Position numbers and translations under genes: made by a program
From: Chlorella sorokiniana
Taxonomy: Eukaryota; Chlorophyta; Trebouxiophyceae; Chlorellales; Chlorellaceae
DNA: 64,000 nt
Direction of reading: 5' to 3'
Assembly: GCA_025917655.1 (NCBI GenBank)
Contig: CP084613.1
Location: forward strand, 1,302,001 to 1,366,000
Notes under the pieces: generated by a model
What the model saw: the letters and a program-made list of their open reading frames with translations, nothing else
What the model was told of the DNA's origin: nothing
The model's database searches: none
Shown: piece by piece, positions 1 to 11,928 of the stretch
Position numbering within the stretch: the first letter of the stretch is position 1
How the letters are laid out: each line of letters starts with the position of its first letter

Positions 1-526
1 GCTGCCAGGAAGTCGCTGCGGAGGGCCGCGGCGCCGGCGGTGCGTGGGGCCGCGGCCGCGCGCTGCGCCCTGCTGCCGCTCACTGCCCTGGCCACGCCCT
101 GCGCAAGGAGGGGTTGACAACCCGGGGTTAGGCCCTTCCCAGCGCGATCGCGCCGCGGGGGGACTCTGGCAGCAAACTGGCAGCAGTAGGCTCACCTGCC
201 CATGCAGCTGAGACTGTGCAAGCACCGCCTGCATGGTTGGCCCCTCAGATCAACTTCGGGGTGCAAATGTGGGATGTGGGGCACGCCGCAGCTCAATTGG
301 GCACCCTCGGTTGTCTCCCACATTTACCACCCTGCTGTGGGGTGAGGCCTGGGACACTTCAGCAGCCACTTCAGCAGGGTGCATAGCGTTGTGGGCGCTT
401 TGATCACCTTTCGATAAGCTCAATCACGTATCCAGCCAGACTTTCAGGGCACCGCATGGGCCTGGGGCCCTCCCCAACTTTGCTCTAGTGCCGCGAGTCG
501 CCTCGGTCGGCTGAAACTGTAAGGAA
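1..526. other. Upstream region, no supported gene
   Basis: No conserved protein was recognised here. On the minus strand, bases 1-105 read as an Ala/Arg-rich stretch behind an acceptor-like CAG, which could be an exon of a gene lying to the left, but this is too short to call. Bases 360-526 would hold the promoter and leader of the stromal processing peptidase gene. Confidence 0.4.
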
Positions 527-3500
527 ATGATGCTGGTAGGGCAGCAGCGCGCAGTGGCGCTGCCGGCGCCTGCAAGACCCCTGGCCCGCTGCCAGCCCCG
601 CCAGCAGCGTCCCCAGGAGCTGGGCAGGGGCTCGGGGCTTCGCCAGGCGCCACACATGTTCCGCCCGACGCTGTCGACGCGGCACACGTCCATCGGGTGC
701 GCCTGGGGGTGGGGGCCCGCCGCTGCAGAAGCCGGCGGCTGCCGCCGCTGCCTGCCGCCGCTGCAACCAAAGCCCTGTGTGTGCGCCTGGCAGCCTTCAT
801 GTTGCATGATCATGAGAGAAGCGACGCAGGTCAGTTCACTGCCTGGGATCCTGTACCGCATGCCGCTGCAGCGAGCTGGCGTCCACCAAGTGCCGCTACC
901 TCGGAGGCGCCAGCGGCCCGCTGGGGCGGCCTTGGGTCGCGATTGCAGCATGCCGTCGCGGCAGCAAAATAGTCGTCTCTGCCACCCTGGTGAGCGCCTG
1001 TGGGCCTACAAGGAGTGCCGTTGCTGCTGCCTTTCCATTCCGCCGGTGCCCAAAGCGCCGTGCTCCAGTTCCGGAGTGCTCTGTGCTGCACCCCAGCCTG
1101 CTGGGCAGCCGCGGCAGCCTGGATGCGCCTCAGCTCGCTGCGCACTGTCGTTGGCTGCGGCCCAGCCGTACGCTGTTGAAGCGCGGCTGCCGATCGCGCG
1201 CCGCGCGCTGCCTGCGTCTGCAGGTGGAGATGGACGGCAGCGCCTCGCGTGCCGAGCAGCTGCTGAGCATGCCTCTGGAACAGAACGCCGCGCTGGAGCT
1301 GGGCAGCCTTGACAACGGGCTGCGCTACGTCATACTGCCCAACCGCTCGCCGCCGGCGCGGTTTGAGGCGCACCTGGAGATCCACGCGGGGTCGGGTGCG
1401 CTCCGCCGCCGCTGCCCTGCGCATGCTGGCCCGCCGCGGCGGTCGGCAGCCCTCTGATGGTGTGGGGCTGTCGGTGGGACCGCCACCACATGAAGGCGGC
1501 TGTTTCTGGCTTGTGGTGGCGCGGCTGCTGCCGCGGCCTGCAAACCTCGCCGCCGCCGCTGGGTTGCTGCCGTTGACGAGGCCGCCGACGCCCCCTGCTT
1601 CATGCAGTGGACGAGGGGAGCGGGAGCAGGGCATCGCGCACCTGGTGGAGCACGTCACCTTCCTGGGCTCCAAGAAGCGGGAGGGGCTGCTGGGCACCGG
1701 TGCCAGGTGCGGGCGGCGGCGGCCCAGCTCGCTGCCGGGCGTGCTGGGGAGCCCCACCATTTCGGGGCTGCCGCTGCCGCTGCGGCCTGCCATGTTAGCT
1801 TGCCCTGCCTATGCTGCAAGCCGGGTGGGGGGTAGATGGACCGACGTGCCTCCGTGCCCCTTCCCCTGCCCTTCTTGCGGTCCGACGCCTCTTGCCGTGC
1901 ACCCCGGCAGGTCCAACGCCTACACCGACTTCCACCACACCGTCTTCCACGTGCACTCCCCCGACCGCAACGGCTCCACGGGGGGCCCCATGCTGCGCCA
2001 GGTGCTGGACGCGCTCACCGAGGTGGCCTTCGAGCCCGAGTTCCTGCCCTCGCGCATCGAGAAGGAGCGCAAGGCGGTGGTGGCGGAGGCGCAGATGATG
2101 AACACGATCGAGTACCGCGTGGACTGCCAGCTGCTGCAGTACCTGCACTGGGAGAACGCGCTGGGCTGCCGCTTCCCCATCGGCAAGACGGAGCAGGTGG
2201 AGCAGTGGGGGAGGGAGGAGATCATGGCCTTCTGGGCGCGCCACTACTTCCCGGCCAACGCCACGCTCTACGTGGTGGGGGACGTGGATGTGCAGGGTGT
2301 GTGTGTGTGTGTGTGTGTGTGGGGGGGGATCCTCCCTGCTGAGAATTTCGTGTTGCATGAATGCTGGGTATGACAGGGTTTGCCTGTCGAGCACTGCATG
2401 CGGGGGCTTGCAAGCGGCTGCCCCCAATTGGATGCATCATCCTCCCGTCGAGGGCTGTGCCGCCGACAATGGCTGAGCCATGACATCCCCCGTCCTCCCT
2501 CCCCCCTCCCCCTCCCGCAGCACACCAAGGAGCTGATCCAGCACACCTTTGGGCGCATCCCACGCTCGCTGCAGCAGCCCTCCCCTGCCGCCGCAGCAGT
2601 GAACGCGGGGCTGCTGGCAGGGACGGCCACTGTTCCTGGCAGCAGCAACGGCGGCAACGGCAGCGGCGCGGCGTCGACCCCATCCTTGGATTGCGCCCTG
2701 CCAGGCTCCGCCAACGGGGCCAGCAGCAGCAGCAGCAGCAGCGCCAGCGGCGCTCTGCTAGACAGCATGCCGCGGTCGCGCGGCTGGGGCGGCGGCGGCG
2801 GCGGCATGGTGCGGCCGCCTGTGGAGCATCAGTGGGGCTGCTCCTCGCCACCCGTGCACGGCGGGCCGCCCTGCGCCCCTGTCTCCATCTTCCGCCACCG
2901 CCTCCTCCAGCTCTTCCAGCTCTCCATCTTCTGCAAGCTGCCGGTGCTGCCCATCTCCACGCTGGAAGACCTGAGGTGCGCCAGCTGGCTGGGGGCCAGC
3001 CAGCGGGGCGCTCCTCTGGCACGCGCTGCCCGGCTTCAGCGGCGGCCTGCTTGCAGCGCCGCCCGCCAGCGCCCTCAGCTGCCGACCCCCTTTCCCCCTC
3101 CTGCTGCCTCGCAGGCGCGGCTTCATGGTGCGCATCCTGCTCAGCGTCCTTCAGTTCAGGGTGAACGCGCGCTACGTGGAGGCCAACCCCCATTCACCGG
3201 CATCGGTGCGCCGCCCGCCGCCAGCCTCCCGCCACCTGGCGCCAGCCCTCAGCCTCCTTTCCTCTGCGCTCTGCACAGCCTCCTTTCCTGGCGGGCCCTG
3301 CCCCGCCCCGCCCCCATGCATCCGGCGCTGCACAGATGGACCTGTGTGCTTGCGCAGCCCTGGTGTCCCGCACTGCCGCCGTCGCCCCACATTGCTCCCC
3401 TCAACTGTTGCGAAACACCACTCCCCATCGTGCCCTCTCCCCTCCCGCTGCAGAGCTGGACATCAGCGATTCCGGGCGGGAGGGCTGCGCCGTGTCCACG

Positions 3501-6500
3501 CTCACCATCAGCGCTGAGCCCAAGGATTGGCGCGGCGCGGTGCGCGTGGCGGTGCAGGAGGTGCGGCGCCTGCAGCGCCCGGCGTGACGCGCGGCGAGCT
3601 GGAGCGGTACAAGACGGCGCTGCTGCGGGACAGCGAGCAGCTGGCGGAGCAGGCGGAGAGCGTGCCCAGCGTGGACAACCTGGAATTCGTGATGGAGAGC
3701 CTGGCACTGGGCCACACCGTGGTGGACCAGAAGACGGTGGGTGGTTGGGGGGGTGGAGGCGCGGGCCCGGGGGGGGGGCTACCTTGACATGTGAACCTGC
3801 TGTGGAAGCGGCCACCCCGAGTGTGGGGTGGGGGCCATGCTTCAGTGCACGCTTGTCCTGAGTTGAGGTTGGCAGGGGCAGCGGCAGGGCTCCATGCTCC
3901 GCCTGCTGGACTGCGTGCCCCCAACCCCTCACCACCACCACCCCCGACCGCCCACCCCCCACCCACAGGCCCACGAGTACCTGCTCATGGTCATGGACAC
4001 CATCAGCAAGGAGGAGGTGGACGCGCTGGCCAAGTCCCTCCTCTCCTACATCTCCCACTACAACGACGTGCAGCGGGTGGGGCCCCCGCCTGCCGAGTGC
4101 GCACACGCCTGGCTGGCCGCCGTGCTGCCAGCCCACGGCGGCGGTGCCCACCCGCTGCACACTTCCCCAACACTGTGCATGCTCCCTCGCACTCACACCC
4201 TGCCCCTCTGACCCTCTCTCTCTCCGCGCCCCCTTTGCCCGGCGCTTCAGCTGATGGAGGAGTATGAGTCGGACCCGGGCTCCTGGGCCTGGCCCGGCCC
4301 CACGCGCGCCACCGCCATCGTGGCGTGCCTCCCCGCCTTCATGGACGCCTCGGGGCACTCCACCGGCGGCGCCGCCCCTGCAGCGCGGCGCCAGCCTGGC
4401 CACCACGCAGCACGTGGACCCCGCGGCGGTGGCGGCCATGGAGGAGAGCGGCGGCGAGGAGGAGGTGCCCGAGGGGGCGGTGCGCTTTGAGCTGGACGCG
4501 GCGGCGATCGAGGCGGCGCTGGCCGAGTCGGGGCTGGAGGTTGAGGCGCGGGAGGACGTGGATGTGCCGCTGGCGCTGCTGCCCGACGAGGCCGTGGAGG
4601 CGCTGGTGGCGGAGCGGCAGCCGCGCTTTGTGCAGGTGGAGGGCGCGGCGCCGCCGCCCGCCCCCGGCGCCACCGCGGCGCCCGGCCACGGCGGCGTGGT
4701 GCAGCTGCGCCTGTCCAACGGCATCCGCGTGAACTACCGACGCACCGACAACGAGCCGCGGGGGCCATGCTGCGCCTGGTGGCCGCGGGCGGGCGCGCCA
4801 CCGAGGGGCAGGGCGTGGGCCCGCTGGGCACGGGTGTCATGGCGCTGGGCACCCGCACCCTCAGCGAGGCGGGCACCGTGGGGTCCTGGACGCGCGAGCA
4901 GGTGCGCTGGCTTGCTCGCAGGGGGTGCCAGCTGCGCTCCTCCCCCTCCTAACCCTCTCACTCTCCACCCTCAAGCACCTGCTGGAAACCCTCCCCCCCC
5001 CGGCCCCCGCACCCCACACGCACACCCACACACACTCACGCACCTTGCCACCCGCCCACCCGCCATGCACCTGCTGTGCGCCGCAGGTGGAGCTGTTCTG
5101 CATCTCCAAGCTCATCAACTGCGTGCTGGAGACCGACGAGGAGTTTGTGTGCATGGACTTCCACTTTGCGGTGAGCTCGCCGCCCCTGCCCTGCCGCGCT
5201 CACACCCCGCGTGCCGGGTGTGGTGCACGCCAGAGCGGCGAGGGCTTGCTTTGCTAAGCTGCAGCCCTTGCCTACACACCACCCCTTCCCTACCCCCCCC
5301 ACCACCACCACCACCATCACCACACACACACACTCCCCGTCCCGCCCGGCAGGTCAGCGACGGCGGCGTGGCCAGCGTGCTGCAGCTGCTGCACCTGTTC
5401 CTGGAGCAGCCGCGGTGGGAGGCGGCGGCCATGGAGCGCTCAAGCAGCAGTACCTGTCGCACTTCCGCTCCCTCTCCAAGTCGCTGGAGCGCGCCACCGC
5501 CGACCGCATACTGCAGGTGCCTGCCGCCCCGGGGCCAGGCTCTTGCCTTCCTTTGAGGAGTTGTTTTTGTGTATTGGGGGTGCCAGCAATGGGGAAATCC
5601 TGCTCTTGCCGGGCAGCTGAGGCTCCTGCTGCCAACACCCACGCACGAAGCGCGCTCTGGTCGCTCCACCCATCAACCCACCCGCCTGCCTGCCCGCAGG
5701 CCATGCTGGGCCCCGACCGCCGCTTCCGCGACCCCTCGCCCGAGGAGATTGCGGCGCTGGACCTGGAGAGCATGCGGCTGGCGGTCATGCGCCAAATACA
5801 CGCGGGCAACGTGGAGGTGGGCGGGGAGCTCGGCTGCAGGGGCAGCCTTGCCTACTGCGCAGGCAGAGCCTGCCAGGCTGCGCCTTGCTCTGACACGCTG
5901 CTGGGCGTGCAGCGGCGCTCCACTCCGGCTGGTGGTCGGTGTCGCACCTGCCCCTGGCTCCTCAGACACACCCACCCCCACCCACCACGCACCCCCCGCA
6001 GGTGTCTGTGGTGGGTGACTTTGACCCTGCTGAGCTGGAGGCGGGCGTGCTGCGCTACCTGGGCACCGTGTCGCGGCAGGCGCGCGTGCCGCTGCCCGAG
6101 GACCCCGCGGAGCGCCTCGGCCGCCCCTGCACATCTGTTCGGGGCTGCCGCTGGAGCAGCGCCACATGACGTGGCACCTCAAGGACTCGGGTGCGCGCGT
6201 GTGTGGGTGGTGTGGTGTGGGGTGTGGGTGTGGTGATGGGGGTTCTGCTGTGGTTTGCAGGACCGCCCTCAAGCGCTGAGCGGGCGCCTCACCTGGCACT
6301 GCCCCTTCTCCTGTCCCTGCGCAGCACCTCGCCTGGCACTGCCCCTTCTCCTGTCCCCCTGACCCCTTGCTCACCTCGCCTCGCCTGGCCCGCCGGCCCG
6401 CCTCCCCTGCAGACGAGCGCGCGTGCGCCTACATCGCGGGTGCCGCCCCCAACCGCTGGGGCAACTTCACCGCCACGCAGCAGCAGGGGCGGCGCTGCGC

Positions 6501-8031
6501 CCGGCCAGGTGGTGCCGCCGCTGGTCCTGGAGCCTGGGGCCAGCCCGGAGGAGGTGCAGCGCGCCGCCGACATCCGCCGCGCTCACCCGCTCTACGCCAG
6601 CATCGCGCTGGGTGGGGGCGGTGCTGGGGGCCGCGGGGTGGTGGCCTGGCCTGGCTGCCCCGGTGCAGCGCAGCCCCTGCCCTTTTCCATCCTTCCCGGC
6701 TAGACAGCCCATGCATCGCCCCCGGCCTTGTGTCATCACTGGTCAAGCTCAGCAGGCTGACCCCCTTGCCACATCCCCCCCCGCCTCCCCCCGCAGGCCT
6801 GCTCACCGAGGTGATCAACTCCCGCCTCTTCACCACGGTGCGCGACACCCTGGGCCTCACCTACGACGTCTCCTTCGAGCTCTCCCTCTTCGACCGCCTG
6901 CCCTCGGGTGGGTGTGGTGTGTGGGGGCGGCATTGGGGGGGGGGCGCGCGCTGACAAGCAGCCCCCCCCAGCTCCGCCCCAAGCCCCAACTGCCTGCTCC
7001 TGGGCAGATTGCCTACAAGCAAGGCCCAGACCCCCGCCCCTGCCTTCGACCACCCTGGTGCCCCCCGCCCCGCAGGCTGGTGGCACGTCAACGTGACCTC
7101 CACCCCGGGCAAGATCCAGGATGCCATGGTGGCCTCCCTCAACGTGCTGCGCAACATCCGGGTGCAGCCCATCACGCAGCGCGAGCTACTGCGCGCCAAG
7201 CGCACCCTCATCACCCGCCACGACTCCGACCTCAAGGTGGGGGCCGCGCACTGACGCTGCCTGCACGCAGCGAGTTGGGGGAGGCCGGCAGGAGGCGGCC
7301 GCCAGGGTCGGGTCGGAGGGGTGGCCAGGATGGGTGCTGTGCCAGCAGGGGCTGCTGGGCATTGGACTGCAGCTGGGTATTGAATGGCAGGTTTTTCACA
7401 GATGTACCCCCCCCCTCCTTTTCCTGCAGGACAACCTGTACTGGCTGGGCCTGCTGACCCACCTGCAGGCCGACTGCGTGCCGCTCAAGTCGCTCGACTG
7501 CCTGCGAGACCTGCGAGACATGTACGAGGCGGCGGGGGTGGAGGATGTGTACGACGCATACGCGCAGGTGGGTGGGCATGTGTGTGTGTAGGTGACTGGG
7601 GGTGAGGGCCTGCGGGCGCACCCATGGGCGCACCCATGGCAGCTGTTATGCTGCTGGATTTGTTATGCTGCTGGGTTGCTGGGCCCGTGCTCGGCGGCGC
7701 CGCCTCTTCTCGATGAGCCCAGCAAGGGACCACCTGGCACTGCTGTGAACCTTGCCCCCTTCCGTTCGCCGCAGTTCAACTTTGACGACGAGTCGGTGTT
7801 CACCTGCATTGGCACCAGCGGCAAGGAGCCCCTGGCGCAGCCCTCCCCCATCCTCACGCGCCGGCAGCAGCAGGCGCTGGGGGCCGCGGCGGGGGCTGGC
7901 CCGCGGCACAGCCGCAGCCGCGTGCGCCGCCCTCCAACGTGGACCCCGACCAGGCGGCAGAGGCCTTCATGTCGGCCTTGAAAAACATGCTGAGCAACAT
8001 GGGCGGGCAGCAGCCGGGCCCGCGCCAGTGA
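527..8031 (+). CDS. SPP: Chloroplast stromal processing peptidase (M16 metallopeptidase)
   Basis: This M16 zinc protease removes transit peptides from proteins imported into the chloroplast stroma. The inverted zinc motif is visible as HLVEH near 1640-1655. It is followed by GSKKREGLLGTGAR and, after an intron, by SNAYTDFHHTVFHVHSP (1915-1965), which is nearly identical to land-plant SPP. Later blocks also match SPP: VDCQLLQYLHWENALGCRFP, the second M16 half with VVGDFDPAE (6010), LTEVINSRLFTTVRDTLGLT (6810) and the C-terminal AYAQ exon near 7560. The proposed first exon (527-829) gives a basic transit-like leader and joins in phase 0 to an exon starting at 1224, but this start is uncertain. 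At least six one-base frame losses occur in conserved exons (near 1617, 3578, 4760, 5437, 6118, 6500). The stop TGA is at 8029-8031. Confidence 0.88.
2297..2321 (+). repeat. (GT)n microsatellite at an SPP splice donor
   Basis: An uninterrupted GT run starts one base after the CAG codon that ends the exon encoding VVGDVDVQ, so the donor lies inside the repeat. A G tract follows to 2328. Confidence 0.9.
6286..6360 (+). repeat. Two-copy tandem repeat of about 40 bp in an SPP intron
   Basis: A core beginning CTGGCACTGCCCC occurs at 6293 and again at 6333. The rest of the roughly 40 bp unit is similar. It lies in the intron before the exon encoding ERACAYIAGAAPNRWGNF. Confidence 0.7.
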
Positions 8032-8479
8032 GGGCGCTCCTTGGCCTCAGCCGGCCGGGCGCTGCCTGCCCCTGCCTCCTCGCAGCCTCCCCCGTTCCCC
8101 CTGTCCTCTGTATTCTTCTGTGCAGCCGCTGCCGCCCTCTCCGTGTGACTCCTCGTTCAGAGCGCTCTGCTGTCCCCCTCTGCTGCCCCTTGGGTCAGTG
8201 CACTTGTCTCGCTGTGCACCTGCGCTTTTCGTGCGGCAACTGGCTGGCTTGCCCCCATCTAGAACGTATGATTGCTTTTTCGGTGCAGCCGTGCTGCCTT
8301 GAACATCATCTTTCCACACTTTGCAAGCCGACAAGGTTGAAGGAGGGTGGCATGTTAGGAGGGGGCAAGCGCTCTGATATGGGGTTGGCAAGCTGATGTG
8401 GAGGGGCTTGTGCACTGATGTGGTTGGCTGGATCGAGAAGGCACGCTTCCTTGCTGCCAGTGATGCAACTTTGATGACT
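8032..8479. other. SPP 3' UTR and intergenic, no gene seen
   Basis: No conserved reading frame. No TGTAA was found between the SPP stop and the next start, so the SPP poly(A) site is not located. The leader of the small secreted protein gene is expected at the right end. Confidence 0.5.
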
Positions 8480-9147
8480 ATGTTTGGGACACGTGTTGCT
8501 TGCTGCCTGGTGGCTGCCGTGCTCGTGTTGGGCCGGCCGTTAGGTGAGGGGGCAGGGAACACCAGGAGGACTGCGTAGCACCCTGACATTTGCGCATGGT
8601 CAGCCGATCCTCGGGTGTTATGGCCAGTTGTTTGCTGTCACTCCCTCCCCAACCTGCCACCCTCTGGCTGCCGCGTTCCCAATGCAGGGGCCCAGGAGGC
8701 CTTTCCACCCTCAGGATGCATTGCTCTGGGGCAGCAGCTGCTGGGTTCTTGCGAGCAGGAGCGGGGAGTCATCAACCCCTACCTGCCCCTGGCAGCAGAT
8801 GCGCCCACGGCGCAGCAGGCCGCTGAAGCCCTGGCAGCCCTGGAAGACCAAGAGCCACCCGCCCCGCCGTAAGCTTTGGGGAGGAGCTGCAGCAGGTTGC
8901 AGGTTAATGTGGTAGCAGCACCAAGTGGGCGCACTTGAAGAGCGGCGCTGTGCCCCTGCCCCACCGACAAGCCGGGACTGCACCTGTGCCCCGTGAGCTG
9001 TGCAGGTGCTGCGACGCCGCTGCATCTTTTGACGCCTTCGATTGTGTAGGCGACCCCACCCTGATGACCACCCTGGCAAGCGTGGGCATCTCACCAGCCG
9101 GCCTGAACGCCACCCTGTCCGTCCTGCTGCTGGCATGCGACAAGTAG
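8480..9147 (+). CDS. Small secreted cysteine-containing protein, three exons
   Basis: No family recognised. Three exons join with GT-AG sites and matching phases: 8480-8543, 8688-8868 and 9006-9147, giving 128 residues; an in-frame ATG at 8474 would add two. The N-terminus, MFGTRVACCLVAAVLVLGRP, is a clear signal peptide, with likely cleavage before AQEAFP. The mature part has six cysteines in the order C, C, CC, C, C (SGCIAL, GSCEQE, PPCCDAAA, FDCVGD, LLACDK), separated by an Ala/Glu-rich helical stretch. The spacing loosely recalls the helical lipid-transfer or hydrophobic-seed fold, but two of the eight cysteines of that family are missing, so this is only a comparison. It is probably secreted or in the cell wall. 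No frameshift is needed, which supports a real gene. Confidence 0.62.
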
Positions 9148-10041
9148 CGCATGCGTGGTGCTCCCTGTGGACTTGCACAGTCTGTGAGGTTCCAAACACA
9201 ATTGAAGGTTTACATGATCAAAGGGTCCAATCTAGTCTATAACCGTGGCTGAACCAGTCAACATGAAAGCATGAAAACAGCGACACCACAGGCTCAACAG
9301 GCCTACGCTGGCGGGCATCAGAAACAGCGTACACACACTCACAGGGGCGGCAAATGCATGATATCCACACAATACATGCACGAAGGATGAGTGTCTTAAA
9401 AGGCTGGCAGGCCCAACAGCAGGAAGCGAGCAACGGCCTGTCGAAGTTCTGAAGTCACCCTGCCCGCTCGCTGACCAACCTGCGACCGCAGTTTGATGGC
9501 TTTCCCGTGCATGTCAGCTCTCCAAGCGCCAATTCCAACCGGTACAGCAGGCATCGCGATTGCAGGCGGCGACTGTTTCCGCGTCAAATTGAGGCTGGCT
9601 GCCTTTGGTGCTCCCAGGGACGGAAATTTACGTCTATATGAGTTGTACATGTTAATGAGCCCTAAACAGACGCAATAAGAGGGGTTAAGAATCCAGCTGG
9701 CAGCGCCGTGTGGCACCGTGTGCTGCCAGCACAGCGCCCGCTGGCAGTTGGCCGCGGCGGCGCCAGGCTCCACATCCAAACCCAGAGCACCTAAGTTCGC
9801 GCAGGGGGGCCGTCAGGCAGTAGCCGCAGCAATTTACTGTGCACAGACGCAGGTATGTTCGGCTTTGGTGGAGCATGTTGTCCCTTGGATGGCCTGCTGG
9901 GCAGGCTAATAGCATCTTCACTCAATGCTGGCAATGAAACAACCTGCATCCATCCCTAGGAGCCCACCAGTCCAGCGCCACCTCAACTCTTCTGTGGCGC
10001 CTGCCTTTAAACGCTGCCGCTCCTGGCCTGCAAGCGCAGCC
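9148..10041. other. Intergenic region, no gene seen
   Basis: This stretch is less GC-rich than the flanking genes. It should hold the 3' UTR of the secreted protein and the promoter of the first BAR-like gene. A 127-codon minus-strand frame (9396-9779) shows no domain, no signal and no convincing splice partner. Confidence 0.5.
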
Positions 10042-11503
10042 ATGGGCGTGGGCTGGCGCCGGTTCAGGGAGCGGCTGCACCAGGGCAGCCCCCTCGGCGG
10101 CGGCGACTTTCAGCCCACCAGCAACGCGCGGTGCGCCGCCATGCTGGACGAGGCGCGCTCCTTCCTGGCGCAGCTGAGGAGGTGCGAAGGCGCCATCCGG
10201 CGCATGGCCGCCGCCAACGCGGAAGGCCTGAACACCGTCCAGGCAGTGATGAGCGCCCCGCTGCCGCGGCCACACGAGGAGACAGCGGGGGGGGGGCCGC
10301 GGCAGCACACGGCGCGGGGCTCATCGGCGGCGAGGGCTTCAGCGCAGAGGCGATGGGCAGTGCAGCGGCGGACGTGAGCCACAAGAGCGAGGCCGAGGTG
10401 CTGGCGCCGCGCTGCAGCGCTGGAGCGGCGTGTACAGCCAGCTGGGGGTAGGCCGCACGGCTGAAATCGCTGAATCATGCACGCAGGGCCGGGCGCGTGC
10501 AGTCTGGCACCCTTGCTCATCAGATGCATGCACTTGGCGCTGCCTTGAGATCTGTGAGCAGGAGCGTGCGGCTTTCATCCCCCGCACCCAACCCACCCAC
10601 CACCCTGGCACGCGCTGGCGACGCAGGCGCGCTTTGCTGAGCTGGAGGGCGTGCGCCTGGAGGTGGACTCGCGCCGCAGGACGGTGATGGAGCTGTCGCA
10701 GCGGTGGGCAGCGGGAGCGACGCAATTAGTGGGCTGCGCGAAGCCTCATCCCCACTGTTGGTGTCGTTTGTTGCTGCACCGGGCTCACTCCCCTGCTGCT
10801 GCCGCCTCCAGGGTGGATGGCCTGCGTGGGAAGCTGGGCAGCAAGGGCAGCAACGCCAAGCATGAGGCGGAGCTGGAGCAGAGCCTGCGGCGCCTGCAGC
10901 ACAAAGAGGGCAAGCTGCAGGGTGCGCCACGGCCGCACCATCCCACCAGCTCGTATTGTGCCAGGCAGGGGGAGGGGATCTGCCCTGCAGCTGCGGGCGG
11001 CAGCGCCTGCAAGTGGGGCCACGTGCCTCTCCTCGGCTCAGCCCCGGTTGCCCGGCCCTGCAGTGGCGGCGCAGAACTACGCCGACCAGGAGCAGCTGCT
11101 GCACCGCGACCTGTCCACCCTGCTCGCCGACGCCAGCTGGCTCCGCCACTACGCGGCAGCTGCGCTGCGCCTGCAGGGCAATGCCCTGCTGGCTGCCGCA
11201 GAGGCCTTTGGGCCCATGCCGGCAGCCCCCAGCCCGCCCGCCAGCAAGGTGGCGGCCCCCGCCCCTGCGCGCCCCGCCAGCCCAGGCAGCGCCTTCCAGG
11301 GTGCGCGGGATGCTGGCAGGGGCGGCACGGCAGCTGCCGGTAGCCTACCACGCACGGCCGCCAGTGGGCTGGGGACGGCAGCCCGGCCACGCCCTCCGCC
11401 AAGCCCCTGCCACCGCACACGGCTCGCTTCCCAGCTGCGGAGGCGCGGCAGGGCAAGCACGAGGACGCAACGGCTTTTGTTTGACGACTGTGTGGGGAGG
11501 TGA
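10042..11503 (+). CDS. BAR-domain-like coiled-coil protein, copy 1 of a tandem pair
   Basis: The protein begins MGVGWRRFRERLHQG and is a paralogue of the next gene, with the same introns. Helical blocks follow in order: MLDEARSFLAQLRRCEGAIR; FAELEGVRLEVDSRRRTVME (from 10627); HEAELEQSLRRLQHKEGKLQ (from 10860); and DQEQLLHRDLSTLLADASWL ending in HYAAAALRLQG (from 11064). This arrangement of three long amphipathic helices with an Arg-rich helix-2 centre fits the AH/BAR fold, which binds and bends membranes; no catalytic residues are expected. The tail is Pro/Ala-rich and disordered. One frame loss falls in a run of ten Gs at 10287-10296 and another near 10405. The stop at 11501 and the tail frame are uncertain. 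Confidence 0.6.
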
Positions 11504-11928
11504 GATGCAGGGGCAGATTACCTAACAGTATCAAGATCTCTGAGTTTTGCTGGCAGTGCTTCCTGGCCAGCTTCACCCCAGGGCCGCGCCTGGCGGCGGC
11601 AGCGCATGGTCTGACGCTTGGCTTGTCCGTCACAGAGGCCATTGCCCTGCCCCTTGCCTGCTGCAGGCTTGGTAACTTTCCAGAGAAGCAAAATCTGGCA
11701 TTCCTGCCCTTAGATTCCCCTTTCTTGTGGTGCGCCACACACCGGGCCGTGCATGACGTAGTTTCCAGATGGCGGCGTGGGAGCGCAGCATGCCGCCGTG
11801 GCCAGACATAAGAGCAACCTGTTCGCGAAGTGTTCACCACTTGCACGTTTCAAACCGACGACCTTGCGGCATTTAGCAACGCATTTAAGCTCTCGAACAC
11901 CAACACCCGCCCAGAACCCCTCACAGCC
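11504..11928. other. Intergenic between the tandem BAR-like genes
   Basis: No gene seen. An in-frame run upstream of the next ATG starts at 11830 (ATG, MFTTCTFQTDD...) and could extend the N-terminus of copy 2. The paralogue argues for the inner MGAGW start instead. Confidence 0.45.

Noticed and set aside
831-1793. A 320-codon minus-strand frame
   Set aside because: Lies antisense to the SPP exons with the zinc motif; composition is Arg/Ala/Gly-rich noise with no domain.
2222-3193. A 323-codon minus-strand frame with Cys runs and a Thr-His repeat
   Set aside because: The repeat is the complement of the (GT)n microsatellite and the frame is antisense to SPP.
527-8031. SPP as a pseudogene because of its frame breaks
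   Set aside because: Catalytic and structural residues stay conserved on both sides of each break, breaks sit at homopolymers, and unrelated genes show the same errors.
9396-9779. A 127-codon minus-strand frame in the gap before the BAR-like genes
   Set aside because: No signal peptide, domain, splice partner or poly(A) signal; length is expected by chance in this composition.
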